Source of the DNA: Linepithema humile
Lineage: Eukaryota; Arthropoda; Insecta; Hymenoptera; Formicidae
Assembly: GCF_040581485.1 (NCBI RefSeq)
Contig: NC_090132.1
Coordinates: 21,792,911-21,856,910, forward strand
Direction of reading: 5' to 3'
DNA: 64,000 nt
This document shows positions 47,831 through 60,500 of the stretch, piece after piece. Below the pieces are notes generated by a model. It was given only the letters and a program-made list of their open reading frames with translations. It had not been told where the DNA came from and searched no databases. A program made the translations under genes and the position numbers. Within the stretch, counting starts at the first letter, position 1. Each line of letters starts with the position of its first letter.

Positions 47831-48808
47831 GGATTTTGTCATCAATTTATGGAAATTTCGTTAAAGACGCATGAAGAAGAGTTGAAACAAATAATTGGAA
47901 GTTTTAACCTGTGGACAGTGAATAAAATAATCAAATATTATATTATATATGCAATATATATTGCATCTGGTATTTTGTGTTATTTCATATATGAAAGTTT
48001 TTATTATATATACTATAACTGCCATATATAACTGTCATTTATAACTGCTATATAAATGTCAGGAAAATATATTTTTATATATTCTACCATTTCAGGAATA
48101 AATTTATCCTTTTTATTACCATATATCAGAGGAACTATTTTCCACGACTGATCTGAGATTAACTAGTTTAATTTTTTTAGCCAAATATCTGTGACAAATA
48201 GAAATTACAGGACAATAATACAATTACGTTTTTAACAATAACAAGGTCATACGACTATTGTCCTCGCAAAAGATACTTTTCACGCGGTACAACGTAATCT
48301 TTGTAAGGACAACTGCAAATAGAGCATGGTTGCGCGTGAATCATGTGAGAAAGTTATATATTTCTCATGGCAAAATGAGGACAATCAGCCGTGAGAGGAA
48401 TGGAAAGAGAAACGTTGAAGCAACGATCGCGGAGGGACACGCACAATGTTTGAAATGCCGCAGGCGTTGAAAACTATTTATAAAGATCAGCGATTGATGC
48501 ATAATCTGCGCGCAAGTCGGCAACAAGTATTGTATTTCCTGCGTCGCAATTCGTCCCATCCGACACGTGCTACATTGGTAGTTGTGTAATTGTGATTACG
48601 TGTGCTAGGAAAATTGGTTTCACATGCGGTCAACTAGGAAGGAGGCGGATCGTGACGACTGCCACAATTGGAATGATTATTCGCTAGTTCAGTTCAGGGA
48701 CGTGCGCGCGCTTCTTTCACACTCGACAGTTCGGCTTATCTTCAGTGTCACTCAAATTGGAGACGCGAGAGTAAATTGACGTAGTCTCTTCGACGGCGCA
48801 CGGCAATC
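47831..48808. other. Spacer between GNPDA and the EcKinase-like gene
   Basis: AT-rich to about 48.2 kb, then a more GC-rich 48.25-48.8 kb interval. Initiator-like TTCAGTT (about 48690) and TTCAGTG (about 48740) lie 70-120 bp before the next start codon; no clear TATA. No coding exon supported. Confidence 0.5.
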
Positions 48809-51021
48809 ATGAGCAACGAAAAAGAGCAATCCAGGAAGATTGAACTGCGCGACTTGCAGCCGATACTGAGCCGCACGTTCGGCGATCAGCTGATCGTGGT
48901 TCGTTATACGACGAAGAACCTGTTGCAGCCTGGTGAGAATTACGGCAGTACTATTCTCAGCGTTCATGCAGTGATCAAGCGTGATAATGAGGCGAAAGAG
49001 GAAGATCTTTATCTCGTAGCAAAAATGCCGCCGCCGACGGAATTTCAACGACAAATTTTCGACAGTCCGTACTCATTCAGAAAGGAGATCTTCATGTACG
49101 AGAACATCGTGCCTTATTACAGAGAGCTGGAAAGAGAAGTCGGCTTGAAGGAAGATGAACTACTTGACATACTACCAAAGTATTATCAATCCCGATTGTC
49201 GCTGAGTCCTGACGTTGATTTCGACGATGATGCTGTTATTTTAATGGAGAATTTAAAAATGCGTGGCTATTACACCAACAACAGAGTGACAGGTAGTATA
49301 AAATATCTTTTAACACATTGATATAGGTTGATATTGACCGGTCACGAGTATACTCATGTTTTCATATACAAGCGTTGCTGACAAGCCACAAGCATATTTG
49401 TGTTTTTATTTCATTATGAATATAATCGGTGACTGGCATTTTTGCATAAAATAGTGTTAAGGCAGCATGCCAATCATATAAAAAACCTTGACCTGTGTTG
49501 CACATCTTTCCTATCAAGAATTCTTGGATAAGATTCTAAGAAAATTTCTTAGATAAGTTAAGAAATTGCTGAGAAAAACGTTTAATTTGAAAAGAAATAA
49601 TTTCATATATAATATAATAAATTATTTGTAAATCTCTTAGAGTGCTTGCATTGGAGTTTGTTTCATCTGACTTAACTAATGTTTTTTAAATTCTTAATTA
49701 TATGACAATACATTTAATTAAATATGTGTATAATATATTTAATCATTAATGAATTTAATTTCATAAATATATCAGATTAAATTTATATTTAATATAAGAT
49801 GAAAAATGCACGACAACAAAAAGATAAGTAGTTAATAAAATTGTATAAATTACCTGGTTCTAAACGGTTCTAAAATTGTTGAATGCCATGCCAGTAATCT
49901 GTGATCGACACTATTAGAGTCAATAAACTGATTAGAAGTATTTATTTTACTTATTACGTAAAATAAGTAAGTTTCACAATTTTAGTGATAAAAATAAAAT
50001 TTATGCAGCTAATCTTTGTCATCTTTTTTTTTCTTTGCATTCTACGCTTTACGCAAATCGTAAAAAGGTACCGAGTTGCCGATTATAATCTTTTTGCAAA
50101 ATTAGAAAAATACTTCATATGACATCGTTAAAATTGCACAAAGTAACATGATCGTGCATTTTCACAGATTACTCATTGATAATGTGTAGATTAAATACTT
50201 AAGATTGCGAATACGTCTTGTCATGCAATGTCCATTAGGTAAGAAAAAATGATGATAGCTTTGTTCCGAACGCAGGTTGCGACCATGAGCACTCGAAACT
50301 TGCGATGCGAGCAATGGCAAGGTTTCACGCACTGGGAATGGCTACCAAATACAAGCGACCGGAGTACTTCGAAGTACTGAAGAAACGCAGCAAGTGCCTG
50401 GAGTTCAAAGCCGAAGGTTTTGAGAGCATGCACGACGATATGGCACAGAAAATAGCGGAGGATCCGGAGTTAGCCGTTCACATCGATCGGTGCAAAGCGG
50501 TCATTTACATGCAGGCGGAGGAGATATGGCTCGCCGTACCCGACGAACCGTGGTCCACCATCGTGCATGCAGATTTCTGGGTGAACAACATCATGTTCCA
50601 CCGCGATGAGAACGGTCGATTGGACGACGTGAAGTTCGTCGACTTCCAGAACTATCTGTTCCTCAATCCGCTGCGCGAAATGGTTTTCTATATCTTCGCT
50701 AGCTCAGAGGTGCGCGACGATTACATTAACGAACTGATAGATCTCTACCACGAGACGTTCCTCGCCGTGCTAGACCGAATGGGCTGCGATACCGAGCCGT
50801 TCACGAGAGAGAAATTTGACGCCGAGCTAGCGAAAGATGCCAAACTAGAGTTTGTGCACATATACTTCATGCTCAAGATACTCACGCTGGATGTGCAGGA
50901 GACTAACTTCGACGACTACAATAAGATGAAAACCTTAATGACGGATTATCAAGGCAACGATATATTTGTCCAACGGCTGCGTAAAGCCGTGTTATACTTC
51001 ATTAAACGCAACTGGATTTAG
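48809..51021 (+). CDS. EcKinase-like (DUF227/CHK) small-molecule kinase
   Basis: Belongs to the insect-expanded family related to ecdysteroid 22-kinase and choline/aminoglycoside kinases; members phosphorylate ecdysteroids or detoxify xenobiotics, but the substrate here cannot be told. Exons 48809-49292 and 50276-51021, phase 1 junction, 409 aa, typical length. Visible motifs: glycine-rich PGENYGSTILSV, the lysine in YLVAKMPPP, ILMENLKMRGY, the Brenner-type catalytic loop IVHADFWVNNIMF, and the metal-binding Asp in VKFVDFQ. Only one intron interrupts it. It is single here, although family members often occur in tandem clusters. Tail-to-tail with GNL2, 327 bp between stops. Confidence 0.92.
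49293..50275 (+). other. Intron of the EcKinase-like gene
   Basis: About 980 bp, AT-rich, with a short palindrome (ACTTATTACGTAAAATAAGT) near 49950. No coding sequence or element recognised. Confidence 0.6.
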
Positions 51022-51160
51022 ACAATGCTATAGAGAAAAAAAAAATGCAAAATGCTTTTTAGAGTATTGACTATTTTATATACAAAATTGCGTATCGTTC
51101 ATTATTACATATACGCGGAGTAACGCAACGCAACCAATTGTTACTGTACATACACGTTAT

Positions 51161-51166
51161 TTTATT
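51161..51166 (-). terminator. Possible poly(A) signal, GNL2
   Basis: TTTATT on plus (AATAAA on minus), about 185 nt past the GNL2 stop in the short convergent spacer 51022-51348. That spacer is otherwise AT-rich and shows nothing else. Confidence 0.4.
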
Positions 51167-51348
51167 CTATATCTTGCATATCGAATGATAAGATTGATAA
51201 AAAACATAGAGGATAAATTATAGAAAAAGAAGATGAATGTATTTTTTAACAAACCTTGATAAATATAAAATATATTTTGTTATAATGCTGTGTGTTCTTC
51301 AAATATCCGCACAGAATAGAGATGCAATTTGTTTTGAGGACCAATATA

Positions 51349-53505
51349 TTACTTTCTTTTGGTCTTCGGAACTTTTCTGTTTCTATTTCTATTCTTCACA
51401 TTCGCGACTTCGTAGAAATTGCTTCCTATCTTTTTCCTTTTACTAGCACGTTCCATGGCTCTTCGTTGTTTGCTTGTCAATTTTTTATCTTTAACACCTT
51501 CGCTATTCGTAGACTTGGAAGTAAGCATTTCACTATCGCTGGAATCATACTGAGTGCCTACGACATCAAATGCACTTTGTTTCAGATTATCTTGTTCAAT
51601 AGGTAAACGAATTTCCGTATCTGAATATTGATCGTCTGCTTCTGTATCAGATTCTTCTTTATTTGCATTCCCATCATTAGTTTTAATGATATCATCTTTC
51701 TTACTGTTTTCTAGAGAATGTTTTTTATTATCTTGATCGTTCAAATTTTTCGATTTTTGCAGATTTGTATCAGATTTATCTTTTACTGTACGCGAATCAT
51801 CTTCTACATCCGAATCTTCTGATTCGCTTTCTACGTCACTTTCATCTTCCACGATACTTTCATCGAATGATTTATTCTCTTCTAAATCGTTTTTAACATC
51901 ATCGCCGGAATACGGCAATCCAACACGTATTTTTCTGAAGTCTTGCATCACTGATACTTGATTTTTTAATTGTTCTGTTGAAGATAAGTTATCAATTGTT
52001 TGTATATCTTCATTGCTTGGTGCGTTATCTTGCCTGATAACCGTCTCATTTGCATTATCAAGTGCTTGTTTGTGCAACGGTTCTTCAAAGCCCGCTGGTG
52101 GAACATAAAATGGTAATTTACCGCGTTGCCAATCGTTTAATACCATACGAGCGGCGATTGTAATGTCGGGTTCTCCTTTCTTCAAAAGCTTGCCGCTTCG
52201 GTGCGCCAATTTTTCCAGAAAATCGATATGATCATTCCATTTGTCTATTTTATACGTTTTACGTATGTACTCGGGTTTTACTCTTTCTAGGACAGAGACG
52301 ATGTAATCTTCCGGGTTCTGAATAAGTTCCACTCTTACGACTCCCTTCAACACCTTCTCGGTATCGGTTTCCTTCGACGGATAAACGACGCCAGGACAAT
52401 CGATCAAATAGATACGACGCATGAGAGTTATGTATTGCCACACTTTTGTCTCTCCAGCTATAGGCGCTACTTTGCACACTTTTTTAGAACGCAAAGTATT
52501 TATGATTGAGCTCTTTCCTGTATTAGGATATCCTATGAAACCCACACTAATCTGTTTCTTGTCGACATGCAATTTTGCGAATTGTCTTAATAGATTTATC
52601 AGAGAGCCTTTGCCGAAGGGATGCGTTAAGGAAGCATGAAAGGCAACTGTTGGATATTCCTTGCTTAGAATCGCCACCCATCTTTGCGTGACCCATGTCG
52701 GCACCAGGTCCACTTTATTTAAGATAAACATTAGGTGTTTATAAGATTTTTCCGTTTTTAGATATGTTTCCACGGGGGGAGATCTTGTTCCCATTGGATC
52801 CCTCGCATCCAATATCTGCAGAACTACGTCGGAGGAATCAATGACTTTGTACAATTCATTCCATATCCTCTTGCTTTGTCCCGCCGACATAATCCAGTCT
52901 CTTGGCGCATCCTTTACACCGGTATCTTCCCGAACAAGATCCAAGTCTTTGGAGTCTTTCTCCTTGTTATAAATATCCTCCTTTTCGTCAGCCAATTTCT
53001 TCATTTCGTCATACGATGTTACTGCTAAATTTGGTCTCTTTCTAACTTTCTTTGGACCAAAAACACTCTCAAAACTCTCTGTATCCAACAGATGTACTCT
53101 TGCATTTGCTGCCTTCTGTTGAAGTAAAGTTATAGGCAATTGAGTAGATTTCATGATAACTTTATAAGGATCCTTTATAGCACTTCCTAATTCATTCTGA
53201 AATTTTTGCAGAGCGTTCTGTGAGATGACTCTTGAGTTACCAAACCACCTTTGTGATGGTTCTATGCGCGACATGGTTCCAGAAGCATTCCAGCTTTGAA
53301 ACGGTGCGGGACTAATAATCTTTCCAGCACGATTACGCTTGGGCTTCTGATTGCGATACATTTGCAATCTTTTAATAGTTGCTTTGGTTCTCACTTTAGC
53401 AACTCCCTTTAATCCTTCTGTAGGACGTTCAGGATTCATACTGTGTCCAGAGCGTTTAAAGCCCTGCTTTCGCGGGGCTTTATTGGTGACGTGTGTTTTA
53501 GGCAT
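51349..53505 (-). CDS. GNL2: Nucleolar GTP-binding protein 2 (Nog2/NGP1)
   Basis: Circularly permuted GTPase that acts on pre-60S ribosomal particles in the nucleolus and nucleoplasm. One uninterrupted coding exon, 718 aa (human GNL2 is 731 aa). N-terminal NGP1NT domain (MPKTHVTNKAPRKQGFKRSG through RVHLLDTESFESVFGPKK). The permuted G domain follows in the order G4 LNKVDLVP, G1 GYPNTGKSSIINTL, G3 IDCPGVVYP. A CTERMINAL basic and acidic tail has long Asp/Glu/Ser and Lys stretches (DESDVESESEDSDVEDD), ending in a nuclear-localisation-like RNRNRKVPKTKRK. Start at 53505 matches the family Met. Head-to-head with BLTP3, about 1.06 kb apart. Confidence 0.95.
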   Translation of the reverse strand: MPKTHVTNKAPRKQGFKRSGHSMNPERPTEGLKGVAKVRTKATIKRLQMYRNQKPKRNRAGKIISPAPFQSWNASGTMSRIEPSQRWFGNSRVISQNALQKFQNELGSAIKDPYKVIMKSTQLPITLLQQKAANARVHLLDTESFESVFGPKKVRKRPNLAVTSYDEMKKLADEKEDIYNKEKDSKDLDLVREDTGVKDAPRDWIMSAGQSKRIWNELYKVIDSSDVVLQILDARDPMGTRSPPVETYLKTEKSYKHLMFILNKVDLVPTWVTQRWVAILSKEYPTVAFHASLTHPFGKGSLINLLRQFAKLHVDKKQISVGFIGYPNTGKSSIINTLRSKKVCKVAPIAGETKVWQYITLMRRIYLIDCPGVVYPSKETDTEKVLKGVVRVELIQNPEDYIVSVLERVKPEYIRKTYKIDKWNDHIDFLEKLAHRSGKLLKKGEPDITIAARMVLNDWQRGKLPFYVPPAGFEEPLHKQALDNANETVIRQDNAPSNEDIQTIDNLSSTEQLKNQVSVMQDFRKIRVGLPYSGDDVKNDLEENKSFDESIVEDESDVESESEDSDVEDDSRTVKDKSDTNLQKSKNLNDQDNKKHSLENSKKDDIIKTNDGNANKEESDTEADDQYSDTEIRLPIEQDNLKQSAFDVVGTQYDSSDSEMLTSKSTNSEGVKDKKLTSKQRRAMERASKRKKIGSNFYEVANVKNRNRNRKVPKTKRK

Positions 53506-54566
53506 TTTATCTGTAACGAATATATTATTCAGAATACTAATGTACAGAATATATATAGTAAAATATAAAAAAATAAGGTGCTACTTTTTTTAAGTTTAAA
53601 ATTTTTTTAAATTAAGGAATTAATTAGAATATATATTAGAACATTAGAATTTATAGAAAAATAAAAAACTTTTATTTTTAATACTAAATTAGTTTTAATA
53701 GCACTTTAAAAAAGAAATTAAATGTAATAAAAACATTATTCTACTACATTTTTTGCTTAATAATCTATATATTTGTGGAAATTTATAAAATGCAAATATA
53801 AAATTATAATTGACAAGAATGTACTTACCAAGAATGTGTTACTACTTTATGATAATATAAGAACTTCACAATTTCTTATAATATATACAATATATTGTAA
53901 CAAATATAATGCGAATTCAGTATGTTCCACGCTTCACGTTTCAGGTTAAATTTACACTAACACCATGTGCATCCAATGCATTCTTACTTGAGATGTTCCT
54001 TGCAAGCTGTACTATGTTACACTATCTGTACTCGAAATAAAATTGATACGTAATTAGGGTATATCCAGATAAACTTATATAGTGCATAAGAATATGCACT
54101 AGGAAATGGATTGGTCCATTTCGTTGCGCATCTTTTTATGAACCAATCCATTTCCTTGTGCATATGCATAAGCGCTATGCAAGTTCGTCTGAATATACCC
54201 TTAGGTTGGAGAAAAAGAAAATAGAAGAAATACATAAGCTGCAATTACAGCAATTAAATATATAATTAAACTAACGTATATCTCTATACAACTAGGCGTT
54301 TAATTAAAGCAAAATTGAAGATATCCGGCATATTATCAATAGCCTACTTCTTTCACGCATGCGTGTATACGTGACGGCATAGCTAACTTCACGACATAAT
54401 TTACGGAAGAAATTTCATGCAGAGGTGGGGTGGGATCATTTCATTCGGCGAGAGCATATATATCTGTAGAAAGTCACTGAGTAGATCGTCGTAAATATGT
54501 GGTGTCAAACTAACCATGAGACATATTAGCCGTCGTAAGAATTAGGATCGCCGACGCAATCAAAAG
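53506..54566. other. Head-to-head spacer between GNL2 and BLTP3
   Basis: AT-rich in its first 400 bp, then a 144-bp MITE (54057-54200), then about 360 bp of more balanced sequence that likely holds the BLTP3 promoter. No coding exon supported. Confidence 0.55.
54057..54200. mobile_element. Tourist-like MITE (PIF/Harbinger type), 144 bp
   Basis: Terminal inverted repeats about 59 bp long begin GGGTATATCCAGA at 54057 and end TCTGAATATACCC at 54200; I count roughly 10-11 differences over the arms, with the inner 16 bp (AGGAAATGGATTGGT) nearly perfect. Flanked by a 3-bp TTA direct repeat (54054-54056 and 54201-54203), the target-site pattern of PIF/Harbinger MITEs. About 26 bp of unique sequence separates the arms; no coding capacity. 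It lies 366 bp upstream of the BLTP3 start. Confidence 0.88.
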
Positions 54567-57500
54567 ATGGTCTCGATCATCAAAAATCAGTTGCTGAAAC
54601 ACTTGTCGAGGTATTATTCGCGTAAATGTGATTAATTAATCTAGAATGCAGTCTCACGATTTTAAATTAACACCCCAAAATTATATTCACCCTATTCCAT
54701 GAGCCATACGTCACATAATGCACTTTTTTACATCGCCTTATCTTCGAAACAATTGCCTTTATCAACGCGACCATTACGTTTTTCTACGTACTCCGCACAG
54801 TTATGATAATATTAGATACTACTTTCGCAAAGCAGCTGGAAGAGAAACAGGAGAAAGCCTTCCTTCTATTTTTTTTTGCAACTGAAACAACCTCATTATA
54901 CATCAGTGATGGATTTATTTTTTGTTTTTACTTGTTGGTGAAAGCTTGCTTTGTGTATTAGCTGAATCAACAAGAGCTATATAATTTCTATATATAGAAA
55001 TTTATATTTAATATTAATTAATATATATGTTAACACTAGTTACATTTATTATATTTTTATTATATTTTTGCAATTAATGGCAAATGATACATTATGTCAA
55101 TCTTATTTTATAAATATTGTAGGTTCACTAAAAATTTATCTGCTGATAAGATAAATTTAAGTACATTCAAAGGTGAAGGAGAACTGACTAACTTAGAACT
55201 TGATGAAATAGTCCTCACAGAGTTGCTAGAGCTGCCATCGTGGTTAAGACTAACTAATGCTTGGTGCAATAAAGTTTCATTTCGCATACAATGGACCAAA
55301 CTAAAAAGTGTTCCTATCTTTTTGGTAAATAATAGTTTTACATAATAAATGAATATTTGATAAAGATACATGTAATTTTTATCTACATGTTGTTTATCAT
55401 TTATTAAAATACATGCAAATAGTGCAATTAAAATATTACATTTGCAGAGTTTGGATGAGGTTCATATAGATGTAGAAACATGTGAGGATTTAAGAAGCAT
55501 GTCTTCCCCGCAGGGTGTATCATCGTATACAGGCCCTGCAAAATATTCTTTTATACATAAAGTAATTGATGGAATAACAGTAGCTGTTAATACTGTATTG
55601 GTTACATTCAAAAGTCCTGCGTTTATAGCCTCAGTCCAGGTAAACATTAATGGTGTTGTCCCTTTATAATGTTCAGCATATATAATAAACATACAATTGC
55701 GCAAAGTAATTAAATTCAATTAGACTTGACATTTATTCAAAGTTACTTTACTAGATGAATCGGATTATGGTGGAATCCAAATCAGCAACATGGCAGCGTT
55801 CTGATCTTAGAAGCACTAGAGTGAAAGATCCTGATCGAGGACAATTACTTATTTTTAAAGAGTTAGAATGGCAAACTGTTAGAATAGAGGCCCAAAGTAC
55901 TAAGGATAAGAATTTGACACCACTCCGTTTACTTACAAATCAAGCAAGATGTCGAATTACTATAAAGAAGAGGATATCAGGTCTGTAAAAATTAATGGAA
56001 ATGTGAAAATTATATTGAGATAAAAATCGGTAAATATGTTGCTCATATTGCTAAATGAACTGTCTCATTGCAGATTGCTTTGTTATGGGCTCCAGGCTAG
56101 TAATTATTCTGGATGATCTTTTGTGGGTATTAACAGACTCACAGCTGAAAGCTGCTCTCCACTTTCTTGATTCTTTAGGTGGTCTCATTGAGAAAGCAAC
56201 TGTTCTTGAACGAAAAACCAAAGCTGCAAGGAAATTAGAGGTTTATATAATTTATTTTTTTTTTTACATAAATTAGCGATTTATTAATTTATTTTTCTTA
56301 CAATTTAAGGTTTTACCAGAATATCAGGCTCAAGTATCTCAACAAAGCAGAACAAAAAATCAATTTAATACACCGATATCAAAAGTGTTTACAAGATACG
56401 ACGTTGTAGAGACATCTTACCATTTTCTTTCACAACGTATTGATCTCCACTTATGTGATGATGCTGGGGGTAAGTCCAAATTTAACTATTTCTTAAATGT
56501 GCAATTAAATACAGATATGATTCCTGCATATTACACGATACTTACGTTTTTTTTTTTAACAGGAGGTAGATCATTACATCCTGAGCTGAAAGATGGTGGC
56601 GCATTACAAATTTCATTAGTTAAATTTCAAATTGATTATTATCCGTACCATCTGGCGATGGCAGATAGAAAGCATTGGGCCAAATACAAAGAGAATGTCA
56701 CACCTCACAGCCAATGGTTGCAACAATCGTTCAGCTCATTTCGAAGTCAGTTTATGGATCTCATAGATTCCGGTAGAACGCAACATTCTCCTTTAACAAG
56801 AAGTCAAGGAAACGTAACAGGTTTGTGCATATAAATTGTTACTATCTATATTACTTAAAATATATCGATGTTAGAGTTTGTATATCATTTAATTTTGTAT
56901 GAAACAGGTAGCAGTATAAAAAGTTCTGGAGAACAATCAGAGAAGAATAATCAATCGCAAAATGCGAATGTGACACCGTCTGAACAGAAGAAGTCTCAAC
57001 ATCCTAGCGGTAATCCAGTGAAAAATTATGTCTTGGAACAACTTGCCAAACTAATGACGACGTGCATTATTATCAGGATCGATGATTTTACCTTATACAA
57101 AGTGACGACAACATCGCGTAATCCAATACCAAAAGAATTTATCACAGGTATTGTAATATTTAATACTTGAGTTATTTATTTATCAGGTTTGTCGAAATAG
57201 TTATGTTTCACGTATCGAGTTTGTCAATAATTGTTTTATTTGATAATTGCACAGCGCAAACGAGGAAGAAGCATACACCAGGTACAACAGATTAGTAGCT
57301 GTAGTATGTTCAATTGTAAATGTAACGCTGCGTACGAAATTTACGCTAAACTTGATTTATTTTGATCGGATAATTTTGACTGGATAATTTTGTTGCTTTA
57401 TTTATTTGATTTCTTTTTCTTTTTAAGATTAATTTAGAATTGATCTTTAACTGTAAAATAAATATGCAATGACACATATTTTGGAGAGAGAGAGAGAGAG

Positions 57501-60500
57501 AGAAAAAAAAGAGAAAATATTGATATTACATATCATTTGTGACTAATGTTTTTATTGTAAAATTATACTATATGTTTTTGAGAAATAATATTGTTGAGAA
57601 TGTTGTTTTAATGCTTCAAGAAAGTTATATTGCGATCCATAAAATTATGATCGCATGTCTGAGATCGAATCTTCAGATTATTATTTTATTTCCATTTAGC
57701 TGTATTTATTTAAATTAAATTTAGGTGATCGGGACAGATTCAGTCTTCCAGAAGATGTAACGATACTTCATGCTGAGTTCACATATTACTATTATCCGGG
57801 AGACATTACCTTTCCTTGTAAGTATATATTTACAAGTTTATATATTTTGTTTTATTTAATATAACAATTTTATATATATATTAAATAATGTATGATTTTG
57901 TAGTACCACCGCCCAAGTTTTATGTACAACTTAATCCGATTCAAATAAACTTTGATGTGTGCTCGTGCCTTTGGTTTAATTCTTTTGCATTGAATCTTCA
58001 TCATTCTCTGATGGGTAAAAACAAGCAGCTGAATCCTTCGCGTTTGATGTACTTTGATGTAAAGATAGAGGCTATACTTCCAAGAGTAAGTTAGAATGTA
58101 TTAGTATTGTATATGTCTTAAATATCATGCGACATTCTTGTTTTAACAGCATCGAAATATGTATTTTTAGATAGTTTTCGAAAGTCAGCAGGATTATCCA
58201 AACCAGAAAGACAGACCGAAGTCCTTGCATCTTCAAACTTCCAGAGCATCTATAACAAACGTTCGGTCAACGGAAAGATCTTCGAGAGCGGACCTGGCGC
58301 AATGTCTAAATGCATTTCAGATGGGGCAGATGTTCTTCGGTGCAGAGTTTCCGAGTAAATCCGGAGATTTTCACGTAGTAACGGATAAATTCATAGCGCA
58401 CTGCGGAGGTACGTATTTCGTAAACGGTCGTAATGTGCTCGGATCTCTCATTGGTTTCTACATTCTTTTTCTCGTATTTCAGGCAACGATAATATTAGGC
58501 AAATACCGTCGAATTTCAGTAGCAATTCTATAACCGAGCTACTTCGTCAGATGAGCAGAGAGCTTTTGTGGACGGAGGCGAAGGATGTGTGGTGCTGCAA
58601 TTTCGAACCTGTGTGGGGAGATTTTCTCGGAGCACGTGCCGTTGGTCAGAATCGACCTGTACCGTTCCTGGATGCGTTTCCTTTAACACTATGGTGTCAC
58701 TTTACCATGGACTCCTCAGCTACAGAAAAGCCTTCAGCCGCCGATATTCACGGGCTGGCGTATATAAGCAATCTAGTTAGCGTACAGATAAATCATTATC
58801 AATACTTGTTTTTACTCAGATTGTCGGAGATAGTCTCCGAGATGGCTACGTACTTGGCTGTGGACTCGAATAAGATTTTGAAAATCGAGACCGGCGGATC
58901 GTTGATCATAGGCGCACTGATACCGCAAGTGGAAGTGACGTTTGTCATGCCGTCGCATACACCCGGCAAAGAGAATTCCGGTGGTGACTTGGAATCCGTT
59001 GTGCCTGACTCGTCCAGCATAGCTGACGATTTCGGCGGTTCGTCGGCTTGGCACCCCAGCACGGTGAGCACGCGTGTCGATTTCAGCGCTAGGAGAATGA
59101 ACACGAGCAACGATGTAGAAACACCTCAGAGCGAGGCGTCGTCGATGTTGTCGATGGATTGCTCGCATTCCGCTCCAACGACGCAACCAGTTGTCACCTT
59201 CAAGCAAAACGGCACGAAGAAGGGCGATCAGGAGGGTCTGACGAATGTAATATGGGCCATTCCCGAAAGCTTCCCGGTGCAACAAGTTATAAGCGACGAG
59301 AAGAAACAGACGCCGGAAACTAAGCACAGCAAGTCGGACTCGGGTTCGAACACGCCTTTCATCCCGAATAACTTTAATGTCAATCTCTCGTCTATGAAAA
59401 AGGGATTTAGCAATTTAATGACGTCGCTCGACTCGGCTCTGAAAGCTTCTCCGGAAGACGGCAGTAGCGATACGATATCTATGAGAAGCGACGTTAGCTC
59501 GGACAGCGAGAATTACGTTTTGGTGAATCTTCAGGATCAGGGCAAAATCGATGCGGTATTCGGCATCGACAATTCGATTAGGATAACGGCTGTAGAAGAG
59601 GCGACTGAAGTAGTAGAAGAAACGCCGGATACGCAAAGTGAAAAATCTATGGACAGCGTATGCAAAAGGAAGGACATAGTAAGCATCGCTAAATAATTGT
59701 GAAGAAATTGTTTTAGAGATTATTGAACGTAGCTAAAATAAAATTTTATTTTCTCATCCACAGGTTTCCATGGCAACGTTTAAATTGTCAAAAGTGGAAT
59801 TTGTGCAACAGTCTTGCGGTTATTCATCTGTCATTAAAGTTCAGGTTTCTAACATCGACAATGACGAGTGTTCATCCATTCCTTGGGACGAGTTTCAGGT
59901 AAGCCAAGAGATTTATGTTTACTAATACGATATAAATAAAAAAAAATATATATTATATATATACGTTATGCTATATAATTACGCTCTTTTTAAGTGAACA
60001 AAGTTTATTATTAATTGTACTGCTACAATAAGAATTTATTCTCTTCTTTCTTTTATTATGGAATTTTGGTTATTCTCACACAATATAGCTTATTGTGCTA
60101 ATTTTTATAATTGTTTAGAAATTCAAATTTTATTTTACATTATTTGTATGTAAATTTAAAGTACTTCAAGTTATATCCACAGTAAATTTTATATTTGGAA
60201 TAACTTGGTAATATTTGAGTTTCGACTGTAACAAAGATCACTTCTCTATGCAATTATGTTATCATGATTAAGAAAAAAAGAAATGCATTAAACTTTTTGT
60301 AATTACAAATGATAGCTAACCTTTCCATTTAGAGTATACATTTGAAATAGCAAGTTACTTGTGCATAAGTTATTAATATTTCAGTAGTTTTACAGTAATT
60401 TGCTCATTGTTTTTACATAACCAGTTGATATTATTATATATGTATATTTATACAATTTTTGTCTCTTAACTTTTTTGCATGCCTCTCCCGCGTCTCTCCT

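Noticed and set aside
58812..59327. 171-codon and neighbouring minus-strand frames
   Set aside because: Antisense shadows of the long BLTP3 exon 58483-59678.
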